Assembly (NCBI GenBank): GCA_027035985.1
Contig: JALVTI010000047.1
Coordinates: 1-10,334, forward strand
Length of the DNA stretch: 10,334 nucleotides
Source of the DNA: Aquificales bacterium
GTDB taxonomy: Bacteria > Aquificota > Aquificia > Aquificales > QOAS01
Reading direction: 5' to 3'
This document shows, in pieces, positions 5,175 to 10,334 of this stretch. The position numbers were made by a program, and so were the translations under genes. How positions within the stretch are numbered: position 1 is the stretch's first letter; the number at the start of each line of letters is the position of its first letter. Under the pieces are notes generated by a model. The model was not told the DNA's origin. It saw only the letters and a program-made list of their open reading frames with translations, and did not search any database.

Positions 5175-5567
5175 ATGGGGAGGAGTAGAAAAAAGGAACA
5201 CACCGAAAGGGTCTTTTCAAGGGTGAGTCCACAGATAAAGGAAAGATTAAAGCGATACGCCTCTCGGAATGCTATAACCGAAAGTGAGGCTATTAGATTT
5301 GCGATAGAGAGACTCCTATTAGCCGAAAGGGAAATCGAATGTCAGGGGGAACTTGTAGAAACCCTCAAAGGGATAAAGAAAGAACTTAACCGAATAGGGA
5401 TAAATCTCAATCAGATAGCCCGGTATGTGAATACCAAAAAAGAAATTGATATTGAAGTAGGGGAAACCTTAGGTCAACTTTCGGAAGATTTAACCGTAGC
5501 TTTATCGGTCTTAACCGACATTCTCCAAAAGGAGAAAAAATATGCTCATTCGGAAAACGGCGATTAG
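5175..5567 (+). CDS. mobC: MobC/TraJ-type ribbon-helix-helix relaxosome protein
   Basis: This 130-residue protein has a ribbon-helix-helix at about residues 13-50 (VFSRVSPQIKERLKRYASRN, then ITESEAIRFAIERLL). The MobC-family motif LNRIGINLNQIARYVN follows at 71-86. Such proteins bind the oriT inverted repeat, open the strands and recruit the relaxase to nic. The start is fixed by AAGGAG at 5161-5166, 8 nt upstream, and by the palindrome CCACTTATGG over the ATG, which suggests autorepression. The gene overlaps the relaxase gene by 26 nt, so the two are co-translated. The length and order match TraJ-TraI of IncP and MobB-MobA of pTF-FC2. Confidence 0.88.
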   Translation: MGRSRKKEHTERVFSRVSPQIKERLKRYASRNAITESEAIRFAIERLLLAEREIECQGELVETLKGIKKELNRIGINLNQIARYVNTKKEIDIEVGETLGQLSEDLTVALSVLTDILQKEKKYAHSENGD

Positions 5568-7416
5568 GTCTTTGAAAGGTTTAAGAAGTGGACTTGAATA
5601 TGTAGAAACCGATTGGGAGGCTAAAGAACTCGGCGAGGATATGCCGAGGGGTATCTTTATCGACGGAGACCCAAATCTCGTCTATCAAACCGCAAGGGAG
5701 ATAAAAGAGGGAAATGTAGGCTATTCGTTAGTTATCTCCTTTGCCGAGAACGAGGAGGAGCTGAAGAAAAAACTCGCCGAAAAAGGTAGAGATATTTACG
5801 ACCTTTGGGAGGAGATTAAAGCTTTCCTCTTTTACGGTTACCGGGAAGGGGATATAGCCTATTCGGTTGTAGCCCACCGCGGAGATGAGGGAAAACCCCA
5901 CAAAAAGGAACACGAAAATTTCCATTTCCACATCCACATCGCAAACCGAATAGTGGGAACCGATAAACCCCTCCGGTTCTGGTTTTACCAAAAAGACTTG
6001 GACCTTCTCAAAGCTTGGATAGACCGGAGATTTGGACTTAAGTCTCCTTTACCTCCAGACCACCCCTATATGCAACTTCCCTTGGAAAGGATAGAGAGAC
6101 TCCTAAAGGAGAGATTGGAAAAAAGACGCCAATACTTGGAAAAGTATTACAAAAACCTCGAAAGGGACGGAGAACCCTATCCATCACCCTTAGAGGTTTT
6201 CAATCAACCCCCACTACCCAAACCGGTATTGAGGAAAAAAGAGGAAGAACAGGCGCTTTTTTTGTCCGGTCAACTCTCCACCGCTCCGAAACGGCTCCCA
6301 CGACCGGTGGAGATTTTGTCCCTACAAAAAAAGCGGTTGCCTCGCATTTTTTGGAACGAGGCTATCCGCAAAAAGGAGGAGGCTAAGAGAATGCGGTATA
6401 ACGCCAAAAAATTACGGGAACTTATAGAACTCCCGGAGCTCCTCAACTATTTCGGTATTCCTTACCATTCGGGGATTAGAGACGACGGAAAACCCTACAT
6501 TTTGGCAAAGGTTCCTTGGAGAACGGACCGCAACCCTTCCTTTTATGGAGTAAAAGGTAAGGAGGGATATTGGCACTTTTACGACCTCGGTCGAAAGGGA
6601 GAGGGAGGAACGATTATCGATTTCGTTATGAAATACAAGGCTCTCGGTTTTGTGGAGACCTTGGACTTTCTCACCCAACATTTGGAGGAGATAAAAAAGG
6701 CTCCTCAATCGGGTTCCTTATCCCTCTCTCAAAAAGTGGAGCTTAAAAATCTTCGCTCCCCCCAAGAGGACGAAATCGCAACCGAATGGTTATCCAAGAT
6801 TTGGAAACTCGAAAGGATACCGGAAAACCTCAAAGTCGCCGATTTGGTTATCCACAGGGAGAAAGTGGTCCACAATCCGAAAGGTTTTGCCGAGGTTAGA
6901 ACTATATCCAAAGAATACCCTGACCCCGTTATGGTTTGGATAGACGAAAACGGAAATCCCATCTATTGGAGGACTATCAATCCGACTAAATCTTATAAGG
7001 GGTTCCTAAAGTCCAACGAGCCAAGGCTTATAAAGGGTAAAAATCAAAACCTCTATGTGGTCGAGGGATTTACCGACTACTTAGCCCTTTACCAGATAGA
7101 CCCGGAGGGAAATTTCCTTATCCTCGGAACCGCTCAAAATACCGATAAGGTTCTATCCACTTTAAAGAAAGCATCGGATAAATATCGGATTTTTATCGTC
7201 TTAGACAACGACCCCACCGGTAGAGAGGCAACCGAAAAAATCCTCAAAGAGGTTAATGCAATAGACCTTTCGGAGTTTTACAGAAACCACAAAGACATTA
7301 TGGAATGGTGGCAAACCCAAGAGTGGGAAAACTTCAAAAGGCTTAAGGAGGTTATCAATCCTCCCAAATCTCCACAAATTGAAAGGGATAAAGGTGGTTT
7401 TAGTCCGGGTTTTTAA
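5542..7416 (+). CDS. mobA: MOBP relaxase fused to TOPRIM primase
   Basis: This 624-residue protein nicks oriT and probably primes plasmid DNA. The relaxase domain covers residues 1 to about 180. Tyr20 in SGLEYVETD aligns with the catalytic Tyr22 of RP4 TraI, and HENFHFHIHIANR (124-136) is the metal-binding three-His motif with H128, H130 and H132. A charged, Pro-rich linker (185-290) follows. A CHC2-like domain (about 295-385) keeps the scaffold VPWRTDRNPSF and WHFYDLG but has none of the Cys or His zinc ligands. A TOPRIM domain (about 500-590) has VVEGFTD (E508) and VLDNDPTG (D555, D557). This differs from RSF1010 MobA-RepB, whose primase is of another fold, but serves the same logic. AAAAGGAG lies 7 nt upstream of the ATG. 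The stop overlaps the convergent small gene by 4 nt. Confidence 0.88.
   Translation: MLIRKTAIRSLKGLRSGLEYVETDWEAKELGEDMPRGIFIDGDPNLVYQTAREIKEGNVGYSLVISFAENEEELKKKLAEKGRDIYDLWEEIKAFLFYGYREGDIAYSVVAHRGDEGKPHKKEHENFHFHIHIANRIVGTDKPLRFWFYQKDLDLLKAWIDRRFGLKSPLPPDHPYMQLPLERIERLLKERLEKRRQYLEKYYKNLERDGEPYPSPLEVFNQPPLPKPVLRKKEEEQALFLSGQLSTAPKRLPRPVEILSLQKKRLPRIFWNEAIRKKEEAKRMRYNAKKLRELIELPELLNYFGIPYHSGIRDDGKPYILAKVPWRTDRNPSFYGVKGKEGYWHFYDLGRKGEGGTIIDFVMKYKALGFVETLDFLTQHLEEIKKAPQSGSLSLSQKVELKNLRSPQEDEIATEWLSKIWKLERIPENLKVADLVIHREKVVHNPKGFAEVRTISKEYPDPVMVWIDENGNPIYWRTINPTKSYKGFLKSNEPRLIKGKNQNLYVVEGFTDYLALYQIDPEGNFLILGTAQNTDKVLSTLKKASDKYRIFIVLDNDPTGREATEKILKEVNAIDLSEFYRNHKDIMEWWQTQEWENFKRLKEVINPPKSPQIERDKGGFSPGF
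6257..6332. repeat. T7-GTCRGGTC repeat pair within the relaxase gene
   Basis: TTTTTTTGTCCGGTC at 6257-6271 (plus) faces a degenerate copy, GTCCCTACAAAAAAA at 6318-6332. Between them CTCCACCG (near 6275) pairs with CGGTGGAG (near 6305), so the segment could fold into one long hairpin. It encodes part of the interdomain linker (about residues 239-264) and leaves the frame open. Confidence 0.6.
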
Positions 7417-7511
7417 GACTGCTCCTTTTCAAACCTTATCAATTTCCACAAGAAATAGTAAATCAAACCAAAAAGGATAAAAATTCCTATATAACTTAAG
7501 ATGTCATACAT
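7413..7511 (-). CDS. 32-residue single-pass membrane protein
   Basis: The sequence starts MYDILSYIGIFILFGLIYYF and ends LWKLIRFEKEQS: one transmembrane helix (about residues 4-23) with a basic, then charged C-terminal tail. The ATG at 7511 overlaps the stop of the upstream membrane gene (ATGTATGA), and GGAGGGGAG lies 2 nt before it, still inside that gene. This arrangement argues for coupled translation and against a chance ORF. Its 3' end overlaps the end of the convergent relaxase gene. The family is unknown; the size resembles small respiratory or regulatory membrane peptides, but I claim no function. Confidence 0.6.
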   Translation of the reverse strand: MYDILSYIGIFILFGLIYYFLWKLIRFEKEQS

Positions 7512-7770
7512 CTCTCCCCTCCAATTGGTTTAACAATTTAACCACCTTTCGATGGTTTAGCCATAACCACAACCCCAAAAGAACTATTACCGGCAAACCA
7601 CAGAAGAACAAAATAAGTCGTTTTAAATCCATCTCTTTAAGGAATAGACTTATCTCTCCACCTATAGCTGTTAAAAGAAACAACGCCGTTATCTTAATAA
7701 CCTCAATTCGGTAATGGATTTCTTCCTTTAACCGTTCAATCAACCTCTCTTGGGATTTCTCCTCTCCCAT
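7504..7770 (-). CDS. Small two-helix membrane protein
   Basis: This is an 88-residue protein. Residues 1-24 are a charged amphipathic helix. Transmembrane segments lie at about 25-45 (IKITALFLLTAIGGEISLFL) and 51-71 (LILFFCGLPVIVLLGLWLWL), and a basic tail follows. Both ends are predicted to be cytosolic. A GGGAG lies 7 nt before the ATG. It follows the repA-like gene by 45 nt and overlaps the next, 32-residue membrane gene by 8 nt, so the three appear to be one operon. I recognise no family. Membrane anchoring of replication, entry exclusion or holin-like action are all possible and untested. Confidence 0.65.
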   Translation of the reverse strand: MGEEKSQERLIERLKEEIHYRIEVIKITALFLLTAIGGEISLFLKEMDLKRLILFFCGLPVIVLLGLWLWLNHRKVVKLLNQLEGRDV

Positions 7771-7794
7771 TCCCTATCTCCCGAGGTTTAAACT

Positions 7795-7809
7795 GACCCA
7801 ACAAAAAAA
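7795..7809 (-). repeat. TTTTTTTGTYRGGTC motif after repA
   Basis: The minus strand reads TTTTTTTGTTGGGTC, beginning 6 nt after the repA stop codon (7818-7816). In this orientation the T-tract is sense, but no GC hairpin precedes it, so it is not a clear terminator. Confidence 0.65.
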
Positions 7810-7815
7810 CCGTCG

Positions 7816-9222
7816 CTACAAATCTAAATCCAAATCCCCTAAATTCACATCGCCGTCGGGAAAGTCATCGGGATTGACCTCGATAAAATCGGGTGCCACG
7901 GCGGAATATACCTCGTCAAGTCTCTCCTTATTCCACCTAAAGAGACCTCTCTCCAATACCTCCCTTGTGAGTTTCAAAGTTAAACCGTTTTGGAGAGTTA
8001 TTTCCTTACTCCAATCGGTGGGGATTTTTTCCATCAATTCCCTTACCCGGTTTACGCTTTCCTCGTAATCCCTATCCGTTAATCCTATAAACCTTTTGAG
8101 TTCTAATAACTTTTCCCCTTCCGGAAGGGTGTAGATTTGACTATTGGCTTTACCTCTTCTTACTTCAAATAAATAGGCATATTCACTTAAAACATTACCG
8201 ATTTTTTCCTTACTTTTTCTAACCCTTTTCCTAATCAATTCGATAAGTTCAGTTTTCTTTAATTCATTTCTTTCCCGCAGTATAAAGAAAGCTGTTTTAA
8301 GAATATAAATAGCTTCTTTATCGGTATTAATCTCATAATCCAAGTCCCAAGTGTTGGTATCTATTCTCGTATAAACCTTATCAATACCTGCCGGATATTT
8401 TGAGCGTATTTTTTCTATTAAGATGGTTTGACTTATAGTGAAATCGTCTTCTTTTTCCATATCCGCAATAATTAAAAGACTTCTTGCTTTAGCTTTTAAA
8501 ACTTGTGAACCACGAAAGGTTATAAAAGAGTTTCTATCTACCCTTTTTCTTAAATGATGGTTTAAAACAAAAGTTACCTGAGGTTTAGCTAAAGCGTATT
8601 TCATAAAAGTTTTTATCTCCGTATCATCAGAAGTATTAGAAATCAAATCTTCTAAACTATCTACGAAAACTACAGGGTTTATAAACTTATGAGACATATA
8701 GTAAACCATAAGAAAAAAAACCTTTTGACGAAAAGACAGCTTTTTATCTCCCAATATTTCTTTAGCTTCCTTCCTAAAAGTTTCAAATTCCTCGGGTAAA
8801 AGAAAAATATCCTCACCCTGTTTTAAAAGAGTTAAAAAATCATTCATAAGTTCATCTTCATTAGTTGGAGTTAAAACAAAAAGTTTTCCATCTCCCGCGA
8901 GCGATATTAATTCATGTAACCTTCTACCCTTCGCTTCATCAGGAGAAAACTCGTAATCGGCATACAGAATGGAATATCCATTTTGGATTAAGCGTTTAAT
9001 TAATGAATAAAGCAACAAAGTTTTTCCTTGACCAGGTTCACCAGCTACTAAAGCTAAACCCCCTTCTACTATAGGAAAAGGAACCTTTACAGTTTCCCCA
9101 TCAAGGGAAAACTCCTTTTCCAAAAGAAAAACAGGGTCAGGAGCATTAGCAACACTTGTCAAAATTTCTTCAATTCTCTTAAAATAAAAGTGATTAAATA
9201 AAGGGTTTCGGTTTCTTTCCAT
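7816..9222 (-). CDS. repA: RepA-type RecA-fold ATPase, probable plasmid replicative helicase
   Basis: This is a 468-residue protein. A RecA-like core has Walker A GEPGQGKT at residues 61-68, Walker B PVVFVDS at 183-189, a sensor-type VTFVLNHHLRKR at 216-227 and FRGSQVLKAKARSLLII at 236-252. This set and order match hexameric RepA helicases of IncQ plasmids and the wider AAA_25/RegA-like group. Residues 300-366 look like a winged helix (ELKKTELIELIRKRVRKSKE, ending in QIYTL). The last 20 residues form an acidic tail, DDFPDGDVNLGDLDLDL, possibly a protein-docking tail. RSF1010 RepA is about 280 residues, so this protein has a large C-terminal extension. It would unwind the plasmid for the primase carried on the relaxase. 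The start codon lies in a hairpin (9221-9239). Confidence 0.8.
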   Translation of the reverse strand: MERNRNPLFNHFYFKRIEEILTSVANAPDPVFLLEKEFSLDGETVKVPFPIVEGGLALVAGEPGQGKTLLLYSLIKRLIQNGYSILYADYEFSPDEAKGRRLHELISLAGDGKLFVLTPTNEDELMNDFLTLLKQGEDIFLLPEEFETFRKEAKEILGDKKLSFRQKVFFLMVYYMSHKFINPVVFVDSLEDLISNTSDDTEIKTFMKYALAKPQVTFVLNHHLRKRVDRNSFITFRGSQVLKAKARSLLIIADMEKEDDFTISQTILIEKIRSKYPAGIDKVYTRIDTNTWDLDYEINTDKEAIYILKTAFFILRERNELKKTELIELIRKRVRKSKEKIGNVLSEYAYLFEVRRGKANSQIYTLPEGEKLLELKRFIGLTDRDYEESVNRVRELMEKIPTDWSKEITLQNGLTLKLTREVLERGLFRWNKERLDEVYSAVAPDFIEVNPDDFPDGDVNLGDLDLDL

Positions 9223-9239
9223 CGCTACCCCCCAGCGAT
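9221..9239 (-). promoter_or_regulatory. Hairpin holding the repA ribosome binding site
   Basis: On the mRNA, ATCGCT pairs with AGCGAT in a perfect 6-bp stem around a GGGGGGT loop. The G-run is the only Shine-Dalgarno candidate, and the last two bases of the stem are the first two of the ATG. Folding would restrict ribosome access, so repA translation is probably limited or regulated. Confidence 0.55.
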
Positions 9240-9293
9240 TTGTTTTTTGTAATTCTTTTTTTTATTCTGTATTATTTGCCAATAAAAATCATT

Positions 9294-9494
9294 TCAAAAA
9301 TTAGTTTTTACAAACTCTAAAAGCCAATCCTTTTTAATTCGCCATCGGGAACCTATTTTAACCCCCTTAAGTTTCCCCGATGCTAACCATTTAAGAACTG
9401 TGGTATGTCTTACACCAAATAAATCTGCAACCTCTCTTGGAGTAAAAAAATCCTGTTTCAGTTGTTTTAATTCTTCTAAAGTAATAGAACGCAT
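9294..9494 (-). CDS. Excisionase-family (MerR-like) helix-turn-helix protein
   Basis: This 66-residue protein is almost entirely one HTH_17-type winged helix-turn-helix. FFTPREVADLFGVRHTTVLKWL (16-37) is the HTH, and GKLKGVKIGSRWRIKKDWLL (40-59) is the wing and last helix. Such proteins act as excisionases, plasmid replication regulators or accessory initiators. It is the first gene of the repA operon, 71 nt upstream of repA. One of three TAAATATTCCAAATATGC repeats lies 16 nt before its start codon, so it may bind these repeats and regulate itself. It is far smaller than RepC-type initiators (about 280 residues). There is no Shine-Dalgarno sequence; TAAAAT at 9507-9502 ends 7 nt before the ATG. 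Confidence 0.8.
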   Translation of the reverse strand: MRSITLEELKQLKQDFFTPREVADLFGVRHTTVLKWLASGKLKGVKIGSRWRIKKDWLLEFVKTNF

Positions 9495-9510
9495 AAGTTT
9501 TATTTTAGTC

Positions 9511-9528
9511 TAAATATTCCAAATATGC
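9511..9528 (+). repeat. 18-bp iteron-like repeat, copy 1
   Basis: TAAATATTCCAAATATGC lies in the promoter region of the HTH gene. It is followed by TGTTTATGAAAA, also present in copy 2. Confidence 0.7.
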
Positions 9529-9825
9529 TGTTTATGAAAAGACAAGGAACCTAAAGAGAAAACAAGGAAACTTAGTTCTGATGCGGATTTCCCTAACCAT
9601 AAACCGTAAAGAGTTTTAGTTTCCTCCTCCTAAGGAGGAAACGAGGAAACTAAACGCTAATGCTAATTTACACAAAGGAACACTCTTGTAGTTTCCTTAA
9701 ACACAAAAGGAAACCACTTTTTTACAAAAAAAATTTTACCTTTCAAATTAAAGGAGGTAAGGAAACTTTACTCCTATGCGAGTTTCCTTAATTTAAAACC
9801 AATCCAAATTAAGGTTTAAAAATTT

Positions 9826-9840
9826 GACCCAACAAAAAAA
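9826..9840 (-). repeat. TTTTTTTGTYRGGTC motif, copy in R2
   Basis: The minus strand reads TTTTTTTGTTGGGTC. It is the R2 counterpart of the copy at 647-661 and shares the plus-strand extension GTCCGCACAA. Confidence 0.7.
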
Positions 9841-9888
9841 CCGTCCGCACAACTCTTAATGCTTAAAGTTAATCTCCATTATTTACTC

Positions 9889-9906
9889 CAAATATTCCAA
9901 ATACGC
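9889..9906 (+). repeat. 18-bp iteron-like repeat, copy 2
   Basis: CAAATATTCCAAATACGC has two differences from copy 1. It is preceded by TTTACTC, as in copy 3, and followed by TATTTATGAAAA, as in copy 1. Confidence 0.7.
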
Positions 9907-10072
9907 TATTTATGAAAATAACGGGAGAAAAAGGGAAAATCAAGGAAACTTTACTCCGATGCTGGTTTCCTTAACCCTTAAAAAATTTCACACCTTACTC
10001 TCTTTTTCTGGAACCCCAGCCTTAAAGCTCGCATGTATCAAGGTCGTCAAAAGAATATTCCCCTATTTACTC

Positions 10073-10090
10073 TAAATATTCCAAATATGC
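10073..10090 (+). repeat. 18-bp iteron-like repeat, copy 3
   Basis: TAAATATTCCAAATATGC is identical to copy 1. Like the other two, it precedes a GGAAAC-N15-GTTTCC unit by about 40-60 bp, so the pair moves as a module. Confidence 0.7.
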
Positions 10091-10208
10091 CATCTCGGAA
10101 TTTATAAGGGGGGATATAGGTGGAAAACAAGGAAACTCAATTCTGATGCGGGTTTCCCGTGAGGAAACTAATCCGGTTTCTCCTCTTTAGTTCTGATGGG
10201 AATTTCCT

Positions 10209-10334
10209 GAGGAACGGAGAAAGGGCAAAAACTTGAAGAAATGTTTCAATTGATAGCAAAAACCCTTTCTCCGTCCACCCCTGCAGGCTTTAAAGCCTGC
10301 CTACTACCCCCTATCCCTATTATTAGGGACTCGG
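10209..10334 (-). mobile_element. tnpB-type IS remnant, copy 1: right end
   Basis: Bases 10209-10333 are the inverted copy of 2598-2722 (about 118 of 125 identical, no indels; positions sum to 12931). It reads on the minus strand from the window edge to 10209 and is the continuation of 279-1 on the circle. It contains a perfect GCAGGC-TTTAAA-GCCTGC palindrome, the CCCTA/TAGGG hairpin and the 12-bp stem ACGGAGAAAGGG/CCCTTTCTCCGT. Confidence 0.7.
10246..10334 (-). pseudogene. tnpB: tnpB remnant, 3' part (copy 1)
   Basis: The minus strand from base 1 continues here as ESLIIGIGGSRQALKPAGVD and GERVFAIN, ending at TGA 10248-10246. The same tail, with A/D, K/N and P/L changes, ends copy 2. The frame is in register with the 5' part at 166-1 only if base 10334 is joined to base 1. 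It is a C-terminal tail without any catalytic residue. Confidence 0.5.

Larger units (their letters stand above)
4883..5178. promoter_or_regulatory. Five CCATAAGTGG operator-like palindromes
   Basis: Copies are at 4883-4892, 4998-5007, 5031-5040 (ACATAAGTGG), 5140-5149 (inverted, ACACTTATGG) and 5169-5178 (inverted). The outer two cover the start codons of the TraK-like and MobC-like genes. The inner three flank the hairpins of the presumed oriT. This is the pattern of a relaxosome protein that binds oriT and represses its own gene. Confidence 0.7.
9541..10208 (+). repeat. Hairpin-repeat cluster R2 (six units)
   Basis: There are six GGAAAC-N15-GTTTCC units: left arms at 9566, 9645, 9761, 9944 and 10131, and a last one (10181-10207) with a lost left arm. 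All loops are 15 nt. Units at 9761, 9944 and 10131 have perfect arms, two of them 8 bp long (AAGGAAAC/GTTTCCTT). Loops such as TTAGTTCTGATGCGG, TCAATTCTGATGCGG and TTAGTTCTGATGGGA show strong conservation of an asymmetric spacer, and all units point the same way. The unit at 9645 is embedded in the same double hairpin as the first unit of R1. No gene lies in this stretch. The cluster ends at the right boundary of IS remnant copy 1. Confidence 0.8.

Noticed and set aside
7795..7809. T-tract after repA as an intrinsic terminator
   Set aside because: No GC-rich hairpin precedes it, and other copies of the motif lie in antisense orientation or inside genes.
684..10151. CTGATG and GAAAC in the hairpin units recall a hammerhead ribozyme core
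   Set aside because: The order and spacing are wrong: GAAAC precedes CTGATG by a few bases and no stem II-GAAA-stem III arrangement with a cleavage site can be drawn.

Overview
The window reads as a complete, small, mobilizable plasmid opened at an arbitrary point, not as a piece of chromosome. The homology and reading frame of one tnpB remnant continue from base 10334 into base 1, which supports a 10,334-bp circle. The DNA is AT-rich and the proteins are rich in Lys, Glu, Ile, Leu, Phe and Tyr. This suits a thermophilic bacterium, possibly Aquificota, but no gene here proves the host. No rRNA, tRNA, CRISPR array or intact transposase is visible.

Layout: (1) Bases 9495-10334 and 1-1481 form one non-coding arc of about 2.3 kb on the circle. 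It holds two clusters of a 27-nt hairpin unit, GGAAAC-N15-GTTTCC with a conserved 15-nt loop, three 18-bp TAAATATTCCAAATATGC repeats, a deleted IS200/IS605-type tnpB element and a decayed gene fragment. This is the likeliest place for oriV. (2) Bases 1482-2766 hold a ribbon-helix-helix gene, a divergent SF1 helicase gene cut short after about 119 codons, and the second deleted tnpB element, which cuts it. (3) Bases 2781-7416 form a mobilization block: a coiled-coil membrane protein, a ParA/MinD-type ATPase and a TraK-like small protein on the minus strand, then a probable oriT, then a MobC/TraJ-like RHH protein and a MOBP relaxase on the plus strand. This matches the traM-L-K / oriT / traJ-I order of the IncP Tra1 region and of pTF-FC2. 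(4) Bases 7413-9494, minus strand, form a replication block: a small HTH protein, a RepA-type RecA-fold helicase and two small membrane proteins.

How the genes fit together: the relaxase carries a zinc-less CHC2-like plus TOPRIM primase module at its C-terminus, so the plasmid encodes its own primase and replicative helicase, as IncQ plasmids such as RSF1010 do (MobA-RepB plus RepA). No RepC-type initiator is recognizable. The HTH protein and the repeat-bound region are the open part of the replication system. No mating-pair formation genes are present, so transfer would need a helper.

The least explained content is two repeat families. One is the hairpin unit, in nine copies. The other is a 15-bp motif, TTTTTTTGTYRGGTC, in nine clear copies plus one degenerate copy. 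Two clear copies of the 15-bp motif lie in frame inside the coding sequence for protein tails or linkers. Four genes start 7-8 nt after a -10-like hexamer with no Shine-Dalgarno sequence, which suggests leaderless mRNAs.
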